Shown here in pieces: positions 48,056 through 60,185 of a stretch of 64,000 nt of DNA. The DNA comes from Ligustrum vulgare (taxonomy: Eukaryota > Streptophyta > Magnoliopsida > Lamiales > Oleaceae), in the NCBI GenBank assembly GCA_963555705.1, contig OY743190.1:19599491-19663490 (forward strand), written 5' to 3'. The translations under genes and the position numbers were made by a program. The number at the start of each line of letters is the position of its first letter. Positions within the stretch are counted from its first letter, which is position 1. The notes below the pieces were generated by a model. The model did not search any database, was not told where the DNA came from, and saw nothing but the letters and a program-made list of their open reading frames with translations.

Positions 48056-49230
48056 ATGACTAGCAACCAGCGAAGAGGGGATGTGGCCGATATTCGGGCC
48101 TCAAAAGCTAGACCAATGGCTTTCAATAATAAGTCTGAAGAAATCGCAAAAAAGACAAAAGAGTCAGCAGCATTGGCAACGTTCAAGTGCAAGTTAGCCG
48201 TTTTTGAGTTGAAGCAGAATGCTGATAGAATGATCTACAAGGTGGATTGTTTGGAGGAAGAGTTTCTCACAAAAAGCCTGGACGATGAAGCAACAGGGAT
48301 ATCCAAACAGGGGCACGCTCATGAGCAAGACCCTCTTGTAAAAGTGAACATCGACGAGGAAGGGAAAGAACGCCCAACATTCATCAGCCAAACACTCAGT
48401 AGAGAGGTAAGTGATGAATTGATTGCCTTATTAAAAGAATACGGAGATTTTTTTTCTTGGGAATATGAACAAAAGCCTGGTTTAGATAGGAATTTAGTGG
48501 AACACAGACAGCCAACTAAGCATAATTTTAAGCCACATAAGCAGCCACCTGGGCGTTTTTCCCCTAATGTATTACCTGAAGTAAAAAAGGAAATAGAAAG
48601 TCTTTTAAAGGCTGGTTTTATTAGGACGCCCATGTATGTAGAATGGTTATCTAATATTCTACCCGTGTCTAAAAAGAACGGTAGCATTAGGGTGTTCATA
48701 GATTTCAGGAATCTAAACTTAGCCACGCCCAAAGATGAGTATCCTATGCCAATGGTGGATTTTTTAGTAGATTCAACTGTAAGGCATGTCATGTATTCTT
48801 TCATGGATGGGTATTCTGGATACAACCAAATTTACATAGCTGATGAAGACGTGCCTGAAACGGCCTTTAGATGCCTAGGGGCCTTAGGATGTTTTGAGTG
48901 GGTAGTCATGCCCTTCGACCTAAAAAATGCTGGGGCCACTTATCAAAGGGCAATGAATTTAATCTTTCATGGCATGATTGGGGAATTTATTGAAGTATAT
49001 GTAGATGATATTGTGGTAAAGTCAATAAAATAAAAAGACCATTTTTAACAACTAAGACGTTCATTTAAACGAATGAGGCAGTACAAGTTGAAGTTAAACC
49101 CTTTGAAATGTGCATTTGGTGTTAATTCAAGAAACTTCCTTGGTTTTCTGGACACAAGAGAGGGATCGAACTTGAAAAAAATAAAGCAAGAGCCATTCTA
49201 GAAGTAAAACCGCCTCCTAATAAAAAGGAA
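48056..49230 (+). pseudogene. Tat reverse transcriptase (broken)
   Basis: A 325-residue open stretch carries recognisable reverse-transcriptase blocks: LLKAGFIRTPMYVEWLSNIL, SIRVFIDFRNLNLATPKDEY, MDGYSGYNQI, FEWVVMPFDLKNAGATYQRAM and the catalytic YVDDIVVKS (around 48995-49022), with both aspartates intact. A stop follows at 49031-49033, and the thumb region (RRSFKRMRQYKLKLNPLKCAFG, after 49050) is read with further stops. The N-terminal 100 residues link protease to reverse transcriptase. It would copy element RNA into DNA in the cytoplasmic particle; the stops make this unlikely. Confidence 0.88.
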
Positions 49231-50607
49231 TTGCAAAGGTTCCTAGGTCAAGTAAATTTCTTAAGGCGTTTTATTTCTAATTGTGCAGCGCGAACAAAAA
49301 TTTTTTCGCCTCTTTTAAAGTTGAAAAATCAAGACGAATTTGTCTGGCGGAAAGAACACCAAAAGGCTTTCGACGGCCGAAAGATATACTTATCAAATCT
49401 TCCTGTACTGGTGTCACCAATTCATGAGAAGCCAATGAAAGTTTATATATCGGCGGAGCAAGGATCTATAGCCGGAATGGTCACGCAAGAAGACCAACTA
49501 GGTGAGGAGAGAGTGATTTACTGCTTAAGCAGACAGTTGACGAAATGTGAATATAATTATTCAGTTATAGAAAAACTTTGTCTCGCTCTATATTTCATGT
49601 GTACTAAACTAAGGACCTATTTACGGCCTATAACCGTGTATTTGATATCTAAGGTAAATATAGTCAAGTATTTGTTTTCTCGCCCTGTTTTACATCAAAG
49701 AATTGGCCTTTGGACATTGGCCCTTTCTGAATTTGAAATACAACAAGTACCTCAAAAGCCAATTAAAAATCAAGCTTTAGCCAACTTTTTGGCTAATCAT
49801 CCATGTTTGGACATGCCTAAAGAGGTTAATTTAGAAGTGGATTTGCTCGAAACAAAGCCCTGGGTTTTATATTTTGATGGATCAAAAACTTACCATGGCG
49901 CGGGGGTTGGTATAGTTTTAATAAATCTCATTGAAGTCTATTACAAGTATGCTCTCACCTTGGAAAGAGCATCTACTAACAATCAAGCCGAGTACGAAGC
50001 ATTGATCACGAGGCTAGAACTGTTAGTAGAGCTGAAAGTGAAGAATGTGATTATCCAGGGAGATTCTCAGTTGGTAATATACCAATTAACGTGCGATTTC
50101 AAGTGCCAAAGCGATTCTGTGATAAAGCAATACGAGCTCACCCGAGAGCTTTTGGAGGAATTTGATCAAGTGGAGCTTCAATACATAAGCAGGATTTACA
50201 ACGATGTAGCGAAAGAATTAGCTCAAGTCACTTCGGGTTATTCAAAGGCGGTGAATGCAACCACAACTTGTGAGTACAGAATAATCCTGCCCGCCATACA
50301 AAGGAGGATAAAGGAAAGTAGCATTCATTATATACAAACCGGGGATGCAATGGATTGGAGAGAAGAAATAAAGAAATTGTTGGAAGAACCTAGTAGAAGA
50401 AATGACAGGAAAATGAAGCTGCATGCATTGAATTATGTCCACATAGACAAACAAATATACAAGAAACGTTCAGATGGGGTGCTATTGAAGTGCATAAGTT
50501 TGAGCGAGGCCAAAACCATTATGGCAGAAGTCCATGAAGGGATATGTTGGGTCCATCAAGCTGGCCAAAAAATGAGATGGTTGATTATTAGGAGTGGATA
50601 CCTTTGA
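49231..50607 (+). pseudogene. Tat RNase H, second (plant-type) RNase H and integrase N terminus
   Basis: The first RNase H (49430-49800) has VYISAEQGS where an aspartate is expected, so it looks catalytically dead, a known trend in this lineage. A second, separate RNase H starts at WVLYFDGSKTYHGAGVG (about 49860) and keeps D, E (NNQAEYEAL) and D (IIQGDSQLV). Its last acidic position appears changed (NDVAKELA for the usual NDxADALA). This second domain is the hallmark of plant Tat elements. The frame ends in the integrase zinc region (HEGICWVHQAG) with a stop at 50605-50607. Confidence 0.85.
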
Positions 50608-51615
50608 CCCAAAATGGGAGAATCGTGCATACAATATGCAAAAAGTTACTTAGCGTGTCAGAGACACGGACCAATCCAAAGAGCGACAGCCAGGGAAATG
50701 ACGCCTATTATTAAACATTGGCCGTTTAAAGGCTGGGCTATTGATTTAATAGGGAAGATTTATCCCCTATCGTCCTAACAACACACGTTCATCATTGTAG
50801 TAACGGATTTCTTTACTAAATGGGTAGAGGCTATCCTTTTGAAAGAGATTTCCCAAAAGAACGTTATAGAATTCATTCGCGACCACATTGTTTATAGGTT
50901 CAGGGTGCCACAAACCATAATGGTAGACCATGGAAACTCATTGAATGGAAATCTAGTAAAGGAGTTCTTGGAAGAATTTGGTATCAAGTTAGTTAACTCT
51001 ACGCCTTATTACGCTCAGTCTAACGGGCAAGCAGAGTCTTCCAACAAAACCCTGAAGAGCATTGTACAAAAAATGTTGGGCGAAAATTCCAGGAATTGGC
51101 ACGAATGTTTGAACAATGCCTTGTGGGCTTACAGGGCGTCTCCATGAATGAGTACAGGTGTAACTCCGTTTCAGCTAACCTATGGACAAGAGGCAGTACT
51201 ACCTATGGAGATCAACGTACAATCAATTCGAACAGGTTTAGAGAACCATCTATGCGAAAGCGACTATGCAGAATTGATGGTTCAAAATCTTTTAAAATTG
51301 GAATAATTAAAGTTGGACGTCCTTGATAGATTGCAAGTTCAGAAGAAAAAAGTGGCTAAATATTACAACAACAGAATGATAGCCAAGTTATTTAGTGTGG
51401 GTGATTTGGTCTGAAAAACCATACTCCCCTTGGAAAGTAAAAATCCCAAATATGGGAAATGGTCGCCTAATTGGGAAGGGCCGTTCAGAGTAAGCAGTGT
51501 GTTGCTCAACGGAGCTTATCATTTGGAGGATCTAGATAACAGGAAACACATAAGATCCATCAACGGAAAATACTTGAAGAAATATGTTCCTTCCATATGG
51601 GAGGACGAAATATAA
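50608..51615 (+). pseudogene. Tat integrase (broken)
   Basis: After the stop at 50605 the integrase continues: SYLACQRHG has only one of two zinc-binding cysteines (Y for the first). Catalytic residues are in GWAIDLIG (D, about 50740), TIMVDHGNSLNG (D) and SNGQAESSNKTLK (E), the spacing typical of the DDE core. A stop occurs near 50778 and another at 51145-51147. The C-terminal piece (KYGKWSPNWEGPFRVSSVL, 51430-51615) is the GPY/F-like module. It would insert element DNA; several stops and the lost cysteine make it inactive. Confidence 0.85.
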
Positions 51616-52525
51616 ACGAATTGTATTTCACCGGTAAAGGCGCGCAATTGTCGTACAAGCAAGAAAAAAGGAAAATGAAAATAAGGTGCACCTATAACAA
51701 AAATTGTTTCTTTTATGCAAAAAGTTATGTACATTTGCAACACAAAAGGAGCCAGCAGGACTTCACTCAGCAACAATAGGGAAACGAATACTGCCTACCA
51801 ACTACTACAGAATGAAGACTGCCTATCAACTATGACAGAGGACGTCTCTATTACAGACCAATCTTCGTTACCCCAACAACGGCGACATGCTTGTGAACAA
51901 GAATGACCCGCCTAGTAGGTCTTTCCCCCTTCCCCATCTCAACCTTTGTGAAGCTTCCATCCTCGTCTTCTCAGATGCATCCGCTGGAAGCAATCACAAT
52001 AGGTGAACGGCCTAAGAAGCACTCTCAGCAAGCAATTGGCCAATCATGGGGTAAGAAATGGCCGGTGAGCACTCCCTACGGGAAGTTCCTTTACATCTGA
52101 TGACCCTGGAAAGGGATCACAAGGGAGAGAGACGCCGAAAGGATCCTCCACGGCCAAGAAACAATTTCCTATATCTCTCATACCAAAGGTATGTTTAGAG
52201 CAGAGCCTGGGAAAAGAAAGTTAGGTGGTTTATATGCGGGAGAAGTAGGAACAAAAGACCTGTCGGGGAATATACATGATAGTAGTGACGTACAAGATTG
52301 GAAGAAAAGGGATAAGAGACGAATCTGCAACCAAATCCCTTTTTTATAGGAAAAGAGTCCACCTCTTTATGCAAGAAAAAGAAGGTAGAATCTGAACGGT
52401 CTATGTTGGAAAAGACGGAAGAAGACTGGAATGCTGAGAATTTCTGGGAAAAAGGACACATCGAAATGATAAATATGGCATAAAATTAATGGATAAACAT
52501 TAATTCCTCCATATTCGAGGGTAAT
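51616..52525 (+). other. Tat 3' untranslated interior and purine tract
   Basis: Non-coding sequence between integrase and the 3' LTR. The last bases before the LTR (ATTCGAGGGTAAT) include the probable polypurine tract. Small frames here have no recognisable product. Confidence 0.6.
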
Positions 52526-53171
52526 TGTTGACGCCCAAAAAATACCCAAAATGCAAGAGGCCTAAGCCTTGGCCCAAACCAAAAGAGGCACAGCGTTAAG
52601 GGTTCATTATAGGTAAGAAATTGGATGATTGGGCGAGTGTGTGGAAGTTAGGATATTTGGGCGACAGGGCGAGCGATGGAGCAGTTGGGCGACTAAGCAG
52701 GTAGAAGCGGTTTTGACACTTGTCTTACGATCACATAGCCAGTTGTTGATGAAGGTGGCAGTTGAAATGACGAATTGTGGAAGTTACTTAGAGCGACGTG
52801 GCAAGCGGATGTTATAAGGAAGCAAATTAATCCATGCAGATTACAAATCAAGGCGGCAAACCAAAGATTCAAAAATTGGCAGCGGTTGAAGAAGTTCGTG
52901 CATTTGTATATATTGTGAAAATTTAGTCATTTAGAAGGACCAATCAATCAAATCTCAACAAGAGAATATGTAATTTTCTCTATCTTTACTTTTATCGTCA
53001 AACTCTTAGTGTAATTTGTGTACTTGCGCCCCTTGGAGGTGTCTTGTCTTCACCGTAATCTTCATAAATATAGCACCCCTCGTTGGAATTTTGTCTCGAG
53101 AGGTTTGTTCCTTACACATTCATTTGATCCCCCTTTGGTAATTGTTAGTGAGGTGACCTCCGCGCGAAATA
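52526..53171 (+). repeat. Tat element 3' LTR
   Basis: 646 bp, starting TGTTGACGCCC. The terminal CA is mutated to TA. Confidence 0.88.
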
Positions 53172-53176
53172 GATAT

Positions 53177-54480
53177 TATATTGTCGTTTTAGAATAAATG
53201 TTATTAATTTCATTGTTATTTGGTTTTATTTCAGAATTATTCCAAAGTCAAGAGAATGAAAGATTTGAAGCGAATATAGTTTAGTTGGATGAGAATTGGA
53301 GCTAATTTGTGCACATGAGGAGTTTATGAAGTCAATTGAGGTAAAAAAGGAAGGAGTTATTGAAGAAAATCGAAATTTCAGGGGCAAGATTGATCTACTA
53401 AGAAATTAAAGGACTTGAAGCGCAATTAAAGAATAGGGACCAAACTACAGGAATTAATAGAAGAACCATGCGATTGTGCCAGAATCACCTACACAATCGT
53501 GTGACCCTATTTAACATGAGCATAACCAAATTTCATATATGCACGAGACCATGAGCCATCCAACCACACGGTCGCACCTCTTTCCAACTTTTGATTTATT
53601 TCTTGTAAATTCAACTAGGATTCTTCCCCTATCTATATATAACATAATATACTTCATTCATATGAGTTTGGAGAGGTACAAGGATTCAAGATTGAAGATT
53701 GATTCAAGAAGAAGATTTTTTACTTCTAGGTTATTAATTCTTTCAATCCTTCTTGTATTTTATTTTTAATCATGTTTCCAGGCTAAATTAGTTTTCATTA
53801 GAATTGTGATGAAATTTTAATTTACGGATATCATGTTTTAATTATTGTTTAATTTAATACAATTTATGAGTTTGTGCAATTAATTCTTGCTTTTGTTGTT
53901 CTGCAATTCTTTTGCCAATTATTATATTAATTTTTTAGTATTTTCTTAAGTTCGAAAGATTATGATTACGTTAGACACATTTTATTTCCATAAAGTCCGA
54001 TGAAAGATATAAATATACATTTATGCTTTATGTTATCTTTAAATTGTTCACAAAATTTTAATACTTTTCTATGTGTTTGTATTAGTCATAGAAATATAGT
54101 CGGGTTGCATATAGGAAAAATTGTTAATTCTTATTCAAAAGAAATTTTTAAAAATAGGAACATTGATATTTGAAATCCTATGAATTGTTGTTAAGCATTT
54201 ATATCAAAGCCTCAATGATAGAAAATAAAGTGGATTATCGATTCTAGCATATTTTTCTCATAGATTTTATTATTTTAAAATTGTTTATTTTTAATTTTAA
54301 ATCAAACATCAAATTGAAAGTATTCTATAAAACACCACTTAGCTTATCCAAGTTATAGGAATCATTAAAAGTATAACTTAACCTTACCTTTTGCTAAAAG
54401 CACTTTTTGTTACAAGAATGTGTGGGAAAGTGCTTCATTGAATCTCTATAACTTACTTTTCCCATTGAACCAAGATCTAG
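53177..54480. other. Unassigned AT-rich sequence
   Basis: Possibly LTR-derived: a TATATATAA box at 53636-53644 on the plus strand sits below ACACGGTCGCACC-type sequence. No element boundary or coding region could be supported. Confidence 0.35.
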
Positions 54481-54624
54481 AGTCTCTAGTCAGCAAGGTT
54501 GAGTTACTGTGATAAAGATCCTAACGTAATAGGCTTTAAGCCCATTCCTTCAACAAATAATGCATTTGATCTCTTGATAAACTTTTGTAAGTGGATCCGA
54601 GAGATTCTCCTTTGATTTAACATA

Positions 54625-54800
54625 TTGCTTGTTCGGCGGCTAAAAGTTAAAAAAAAATGGTTTTTTTTGTTGTTTTTTAGGTAGATGGATGATTAAAAAG
54701 TGGAGAGAGAAAATGTGTAGGGTTAGAGATTGATTTGGAAAATTGTGTAGTTTAAAAATTGGTTTAAAAACCAAAAAAATCTTTTTTACCGAACGGAGGC
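54625..54800. mobile_element. Harbinger-like MITE, copy 1
   Basis: 176 bp with inverted ends TTGCTTGTTCGG and GCCTCCGTTCGG, flanked by the 3-bp duplication ATA (54622-54624, 54801-54803). It is closely similar to 57076-57256 and splits the copia RNase H. Confidence 0.75.
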
Positions 54801-56707
54801 ATAATCGATGGAAATTACTCCATTAGAGATCAACTACTTAACGGTGTTATGTCTCTAACATATATATTGAGACTTACTATTATACAGACTACTTTGTGCC
54901 CTGCCAATGGCTGACTGACTATCACAATGTTAACTTATAGCAAGCACGGGTTTAGGCCAACACGGAATATCCTCTACAAAATTCCGAAGCCATTCTGCTT
55001 CTTCTCCAGTCTTTCTAAAGCTATAAACTCGGATTCCATTGTAGATCAAGCTATACAAGTTTTTTTTGAGGATTTCCAAGATACGGCCGCACCACCAATT
55101 GTGAAGATATAACCACTTGTTGTTTCTTTTGTATCCGATATCTAATTAGCATCATTGTATCCTTCTAATACAACTGGATATGTTGTATAATGTAATCCAA
55201 AATTTAAAGTGTCCCTTGGATATCTAAGCACTCTATTTAATGTCTTCCAATGTTCATTGCCTAGATTATTGGTGAATTAGCTCAATTTGTTCATATCATA
55301 TGCTATATCTGGATGTGAACAGTTCATGATATACATTAAACTCCCTATAATCTGTGAGTATTTTAATTGAGATATGGGGCCGCTTGTATTCTTGACTATG
55401 TGTGAATTTAAGTCAACTGGTATCTTTACTAGACTTTCGTTATAGACATTAAACTTTAAGTATAGTTTCAATGTAATGGGATTGGGATAAAATAAGTCCT
55501 TCAGATGTCTTAGAAATGTTTATTCCTAATACGACATATGCAACAGCCATATCCTTCATATCAAAATGTTTTTTTTTTTTTTTTAAACATTTTCTTCATT
55601 TTCATGATGATGTAATGATTACTTCCCATGATTAGCATGTTATCAACATATAGACACAGAATTATGTAGTCATTAGGTGTGTTTTTAATATAAATATATT
55701 TATCACACTTGTTAATCTTAAATCCACTTGACAACATTGTTTTGTCAAATTTCTGATGCCTTTGCTTTGGTTCTTGTTTCAATCCATATAGTGACTTAAT
55801 GAGCTTACGCACCTTTTTCTCTTGTCCTGAAACAATAAACCCTTCAGGTTGTTCAATATATATTTCTTCTTCTAACCCGCTGTTTAAAAATGTTATTTTG
55901 ACATCCATTTGATGGATTTCCAAATTATGCAATGCAGCAATTGCAATTAGGACCCTAATAAAGGTAATCCTAGTTACATGTGAGTATGTATCAAAGAAAT
56001 CAAGTCCTTCCTTTTGTCTATATCATTCTGCTACTAGTCTGACCATATATTTATCAATAGATCCATTGCGTTTCAAATTCTTCTTAAAGATCCACTTGCA
56101 ACCTAGAAGTTTGCTTCCCAATGTGAGATCAAGCAACTCCCCAGTGTGATTTTGCATGATAGATTCAATCTAACTGTTAATAGCTTCTTTCCAAAAAGGA
56201 GCTTCCAAAGTTTTAATTGTTTGACTGAACGTTTTAGGATCATTTTCTATCATATAAATTAGAAAATTCGAACCAAAAGTTTTAGACTTTTTGGCCCTTT
56301 TACCTCGTCTAGATTCTTCATCACTTTGATGAACATTACTTATAGCATCATGAGTTCCTTTTTTTGAACTTATTTCCTTTTGTCTTTGCGAGGAAATATA
56401 TATTTGAAAAATGTAGCATTCCTTGATTTTATAATGGTATCTTCATGAATATTAGGGATATTTAATTTATGAACAAGGAATCGATATCTACTACTGTTAT
56501 GATATATCCAATAAATATGCATCAATAGTTTAGGCCCAATTTTTATTTGCTTAAGTTTTGGTACTTTTACCTTTGACAAGCACCCCCAGACTTTTAAGTA
56601 TTTATATGATATTTTACGTCCTTTCCATAACTCATATAGAGTTTCATTTTTATCCATGTGTGGTATCTTATTAAGAATGTGGTTTATGGTTTGCTGAGAG
56701 GACAACC

Positions 56708-56717
56708 CCCCCCCCCC
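56708..56717. repeat. Poly-C run
   Basis: A run of about ten or more C within the copia remnant. Its length may be uncertain in the assembly. Confidence 0.6.
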
Positions 56718-57075
56718 AAAAATAATAATTGTGATAATCTAGACCTAATCAACATAGCATTCATTATTTCTTTAATAGTACGGTTCTTTCATTCCACAAT
56801 TCCATTTGATTGGGGTGAGTAAGGAGTCGTTTTTGATGAATAAAACTAGATTCAAAAGAAAATCCTTCAAACAGTACTCCATATTCTCTACCTCTATCAC
56901 TTCGAACAATTTTTATTTTCTTACTAAGTTAATTTTCAAACTCATTCTTTCAGTGTTTAAACACTTCCAAGGCTGCTTCTTTGCTCCTTAGCGAATAAAC
57001 ATAGCAGTATCTCGTGCAGTTATCAATAAAAGTAATAAAAATACTTTTTACCACCTCTAATTTGAACAAACTTTA

Positions 57076-57256
57076 TGCCCTGTTCGACGGCTGTAGAAAA
57101 AAAACTGTTTTTTTGTTGTTTTTTAGGTAGATGGGTGGTTAAAAATTGGAGAGAGAAAATATGTAGGGTTAGAGATTGATTTCGAGAATTGTGTAATTTC
57201 AAAATTAGTTTAAAAACCAAAAAAACCTCAAAAAAACTCCTTTACCGAACAGAGGC
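57076..57256. mobile_element. Harbinger-like MITE, copy 2
   Basis: 181 bp with inverted ends TGCCCTGTTCG and GCCTCTGTTCGG, flanked by TTA (57073-57075, 57257-57259). It is inserted in the copia integrase. Confidence 0.78.
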
Positions 57257-57850
57257 TTAAATCACAGATATCATTGTGAATTAATTGTAGAGGTGAAGTG
57301 TTCCTTTCAACTAAAGGAAATGATGTTTTAGCTAAATTAGCTTCTACACATGTTTAGCATTTATGATTAGGATCAAAATTTAAAGAACAAACATAAATTC
57401 ATTAACTTGCACAAAGATGTAAAGTGTCCATGTCCTAATCTATAATGCCATAAATTAGATGACTCAATCTTGTAAGCAGAAAAATTATTATTTTTACTAT
57501 TATTGTGTTTGGGTACAATAGTGAGGACATTCAATTTGAATAGCCTATTACACAGATATCCCTTCCCCACATATGTATCATTTTTGAAAAGTACAAATTT
57601 GTTAGAAAAAAAGACAAACTTAAACCCATGCTTGCTAAGTGATGACCCAGACACAAGATTCCTTCAAATATTAGGCACATGAAATACAATGTTGAGGACT
57701 AGTTCCTTTCCAGAAGTCAACTTTAGCACTATTTTGCCTTGTCCTTCAACCTTCGAGCTTAAAGAATTTCCCTCCACCAACAGCAGTATAAGTAGAGAAT
57801 ATATTTTTGTCAACACAAATGTTGCGTGATGATGTAATCCCGTGTGGGAA

Positions 57851-58079
57851 CTCGTGGAATGAATGGTTAAAATTCCTAGAAAGTTCCAAATTCTGATTGG
57901 ATGGACGGTAACATGATGATCTGAGCCTCACAACGTAAGAACCTTAGGTATATTAAACATGAGACCTGTTCAGATATAGAAACAAGAACCAACATGGGTG
58001 AGAGCCACAAAGGTTGTCCAGAAAATTTGATAAGTTTGTTTTTGAACGCTGCAAAGATGGTTAATATTTGATAAGTTCG
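57851..58079. other. No gene recognised
   Basis: Short interval between the copia remnant and the hAT MITE. The small minus-strand frame is not recognisable. Confidence 0.4.
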
Positions 58080-58087
58080 AGTTAAAT

Positions 58088-58792
58088 TAGAGGTGTCAAG
58101 ACGGGCGGGCCGACCAGACCCGTGAAAATCGGTCCGTATCGACCCGGGACCGCGAGCCGACCCGTGACCCGTGCGGGCGGTTCACGGGTCAAGAAGGTGT
58201 GAACCGCGGGTTTCGCGGGCCAAACCTTCGCGGGCCGCAGTTAACCCGCTGGCCCGTGAAATTAAAAAAAAAAATAAAAAAAACCATTTTTATTAAATAT
58301 CATAATATTGAAAAAAAAAATTCTACAAACTCTAGTACTAGCACAATTTCTAAAGATAAATCTTATTTTTCTCCCTAATAGTTAAGAAACGTAATGTTAT
58401 TTGATAATAGTAATTAGAAATGCATTTAGCGTTTAGTAGTTATTTGTTTATATAAATTTAAATTCTATATAAATATTTTATGGTATAAATATGAATTTAT
58501 CATTTTGTTCATCTCATATTTATAAATTTAACAAAAAATATATGTATTATAAATATGAAAAATTCTATATTTTTATTCATACTGGTCAAATTGGAACGAA
58601 CCGCGACTCGCGACCCGCATGTGCTCGACCCGGATAGGCCAACGGGCGGGCCTGAGTTGTAATTCAAAATTTGTGGGTCGACCCGGAACCGGCCTGGAAC
58701 CCGCAGAGGGCGGGCTTTTTTGACGCGGGCCGTTACCGGGCTCATATGTTGACGGGCTGATCTGGCCCGGACCACCCGGATTGACACCTCTA
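58088..58792. mobile_element. hAT-type MITE with perfect ends
   Basis: A 705-bp element bounded by perfect 12-bp inverted repeats TAGAGGTGTCAA/TTGACACCTCTA and a perfect 8-bp duplication AGTTAAAT (58080-58087, 58793-58800). The outer ~180 bp on each side is GC-rich and self-complementary in style (repeated GGCGGGCC, GACCCG, GGGTC). The centre is AT-rich. No transposase is encoded. The terminal sequence fits the Ac-like hAT group. Confidence 0.9.
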
Positions 58793-58800
58793 AGTTAAAT

Positions 58801-60185
58801 GCCACAAGATGATTAAATCCCGATAAGTTAGAATTTTAAAGGAAAATCCTCACCTTTAGTATTGAATCACTCAATAAAAATGTTTAAACTCCAAAAAATA
58901 ACTATTACAATGAAGATAAATAGTATATAATGCAATAAAAAAATGTCCTACCTATGTCTTACCACTATAGAGGTACAAAACATAACTTAACATAATTAAA
59001 AAAATGAAAAAAAAAAAAAAAAACTAAAAACTAAAAATCTTGAAACCTTAGTAAAAAACAATCAAGCAATCACGGCTATCAAGCACGCGATCGCTTGGTG
59101 ATCATTGTAGCATTCTCCCCGTTGAAACATGTTGTCACGCAATCGCTTGATGTTTTGGTCATAACTTTCTCTACCGATGCCTGATTGCAATTATTCAAAG
59201 TATTTGAAAAGAAAACTCAAATGGCTACAATTCTTCCTGAAATTATTGTTTCCAAATTATTCAAGAATTTTCTACTCGAAATCTGAGTTTCAATCCCTGA
59301 ATGATAATCTGAATCACATTCCTAGCGGGTACTTGATTTGGAGCCCTTCTAACATGTTCTTAAAGTCTTATTCGACTTGAATATTTGAATTTTCTCGTAA
59401 ATACCACTATGATTTGCATCATTACCTCCTTTAGAATGATTCGTCTCGAATCACAGCTTTGTTCATGGTGTATTAGTGCACCTCCTTGATCAAACGAAAA
59501 ATTCTTGCTTTCATGCCATAGGAACAACAACTAGTAGTCTATAATTTGGATGACATAGATGGATCGGAACATGATCTCCCATGGCCATAGGTGGTGGGTG
59601 TGGCTGAAGCTTCCAAGTATATTCAACCTACAAAAAGATTTAAGCAAAATCGGGTGAGAAATATCAGTTTCACCAAGTACAAGATATGGATCTCTTACTC
59701 ATGTTGAATCATCACCACCTCATCATGTCCAACAATAAGGCTCTTCTCTTCACCTCCTAGAACATTTCCACTCTTTTGCTTAATCATCTCTTTTATTTCT
59801 TCACTTTCACACTCAAACACCTTATTTAACTCCACATTTTTATGACCAACCACCTCTTCTAAATTTTGGACTTAACAACCTCTCCTAATTTTTCATGCCC
59901 AACATTTTCTTCCACATTACTATTCACGTACTATTGATTTAGAATCTTTTGGAAAATTGATATTCTGATAAAAATTAATTGATTAGAATCTCAATTGACT
60001 TTAATAATATATAGATAGACACAACTTTTCAAATAAAATTGGAAAATAAAACTAATTAAAATAAACAAACTATTTTGTCCAAGAAATATATATTGGGCCA
60101 GGATCAATTCTAGAAGAATACATAACTAAGGTTTTCAAAGAACACATTTTCAAATTTAAGAAACTTAAGGTTTTATTTCAAAAAT
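58801..60185. other. No gene recognised
   Basis: AT-rich sequence with an A run (59005-59022) and two AATCGCTTG-type segments (59085-59150). Small frames are not recognisable. Confidence 0.4.

Larger units (their letters stand above)
43510..53171 (+). mobile_element. Full-length but decayed Tat-lineage Ty3/gypsy element
   Basis: LTRs at 43510-44184 and 52526-53171 begin TGTTGACGCCC. The 5-bp duplication GATAT flanks the element (43505-43509, 53172-53176). The interior encodes gag, protease, reverse transcriptase, RNase H, an extra RNase H and integrase in the order typical of plant Tat/Ogre elements. Multiple stops and at least one frameshift break it. The 3' LTR ends CGAAATA where the 5' LTR ends CGAAACA, a C-to-T change at the terminal dinucleotide. 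I see no convincing tRNA complement directly after the 5' LTR. Confidence 0.9.
54490..57850 (-). pseudogene. Decayed Ty1/copia pol
   Basis: Read on the minus strand from the right: protease/gag-pre-integrase blocks ([47 protein letters not shown], and HYRLGHGHF, 57380-57840); an integrase core with MITE 2 inside; a post-integrase stretch with QTINHILNKIPH and ELWKGRKISYKYLKVWGC (56370-56705); reverse transcriptase (MDVKITFLNSGLEEEIYIEQPEGFI, SLYGLKQEPKQ, LCLYVDNMLIMGSN, 55561-55932); and RNase H (SHPDIAYDMNKLS, then HCDSQSAIGRAQS near 54905-54930). MITE 1 interrupts SIDYVKSKEN near 54625-54800. The catalytic YVDD of reverse transcriptase reads YVDN. Stops and frameshifts occur throughout. No flanking LTRs were identified and no gag, so it is a fragment. 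Confidence 0.85.
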
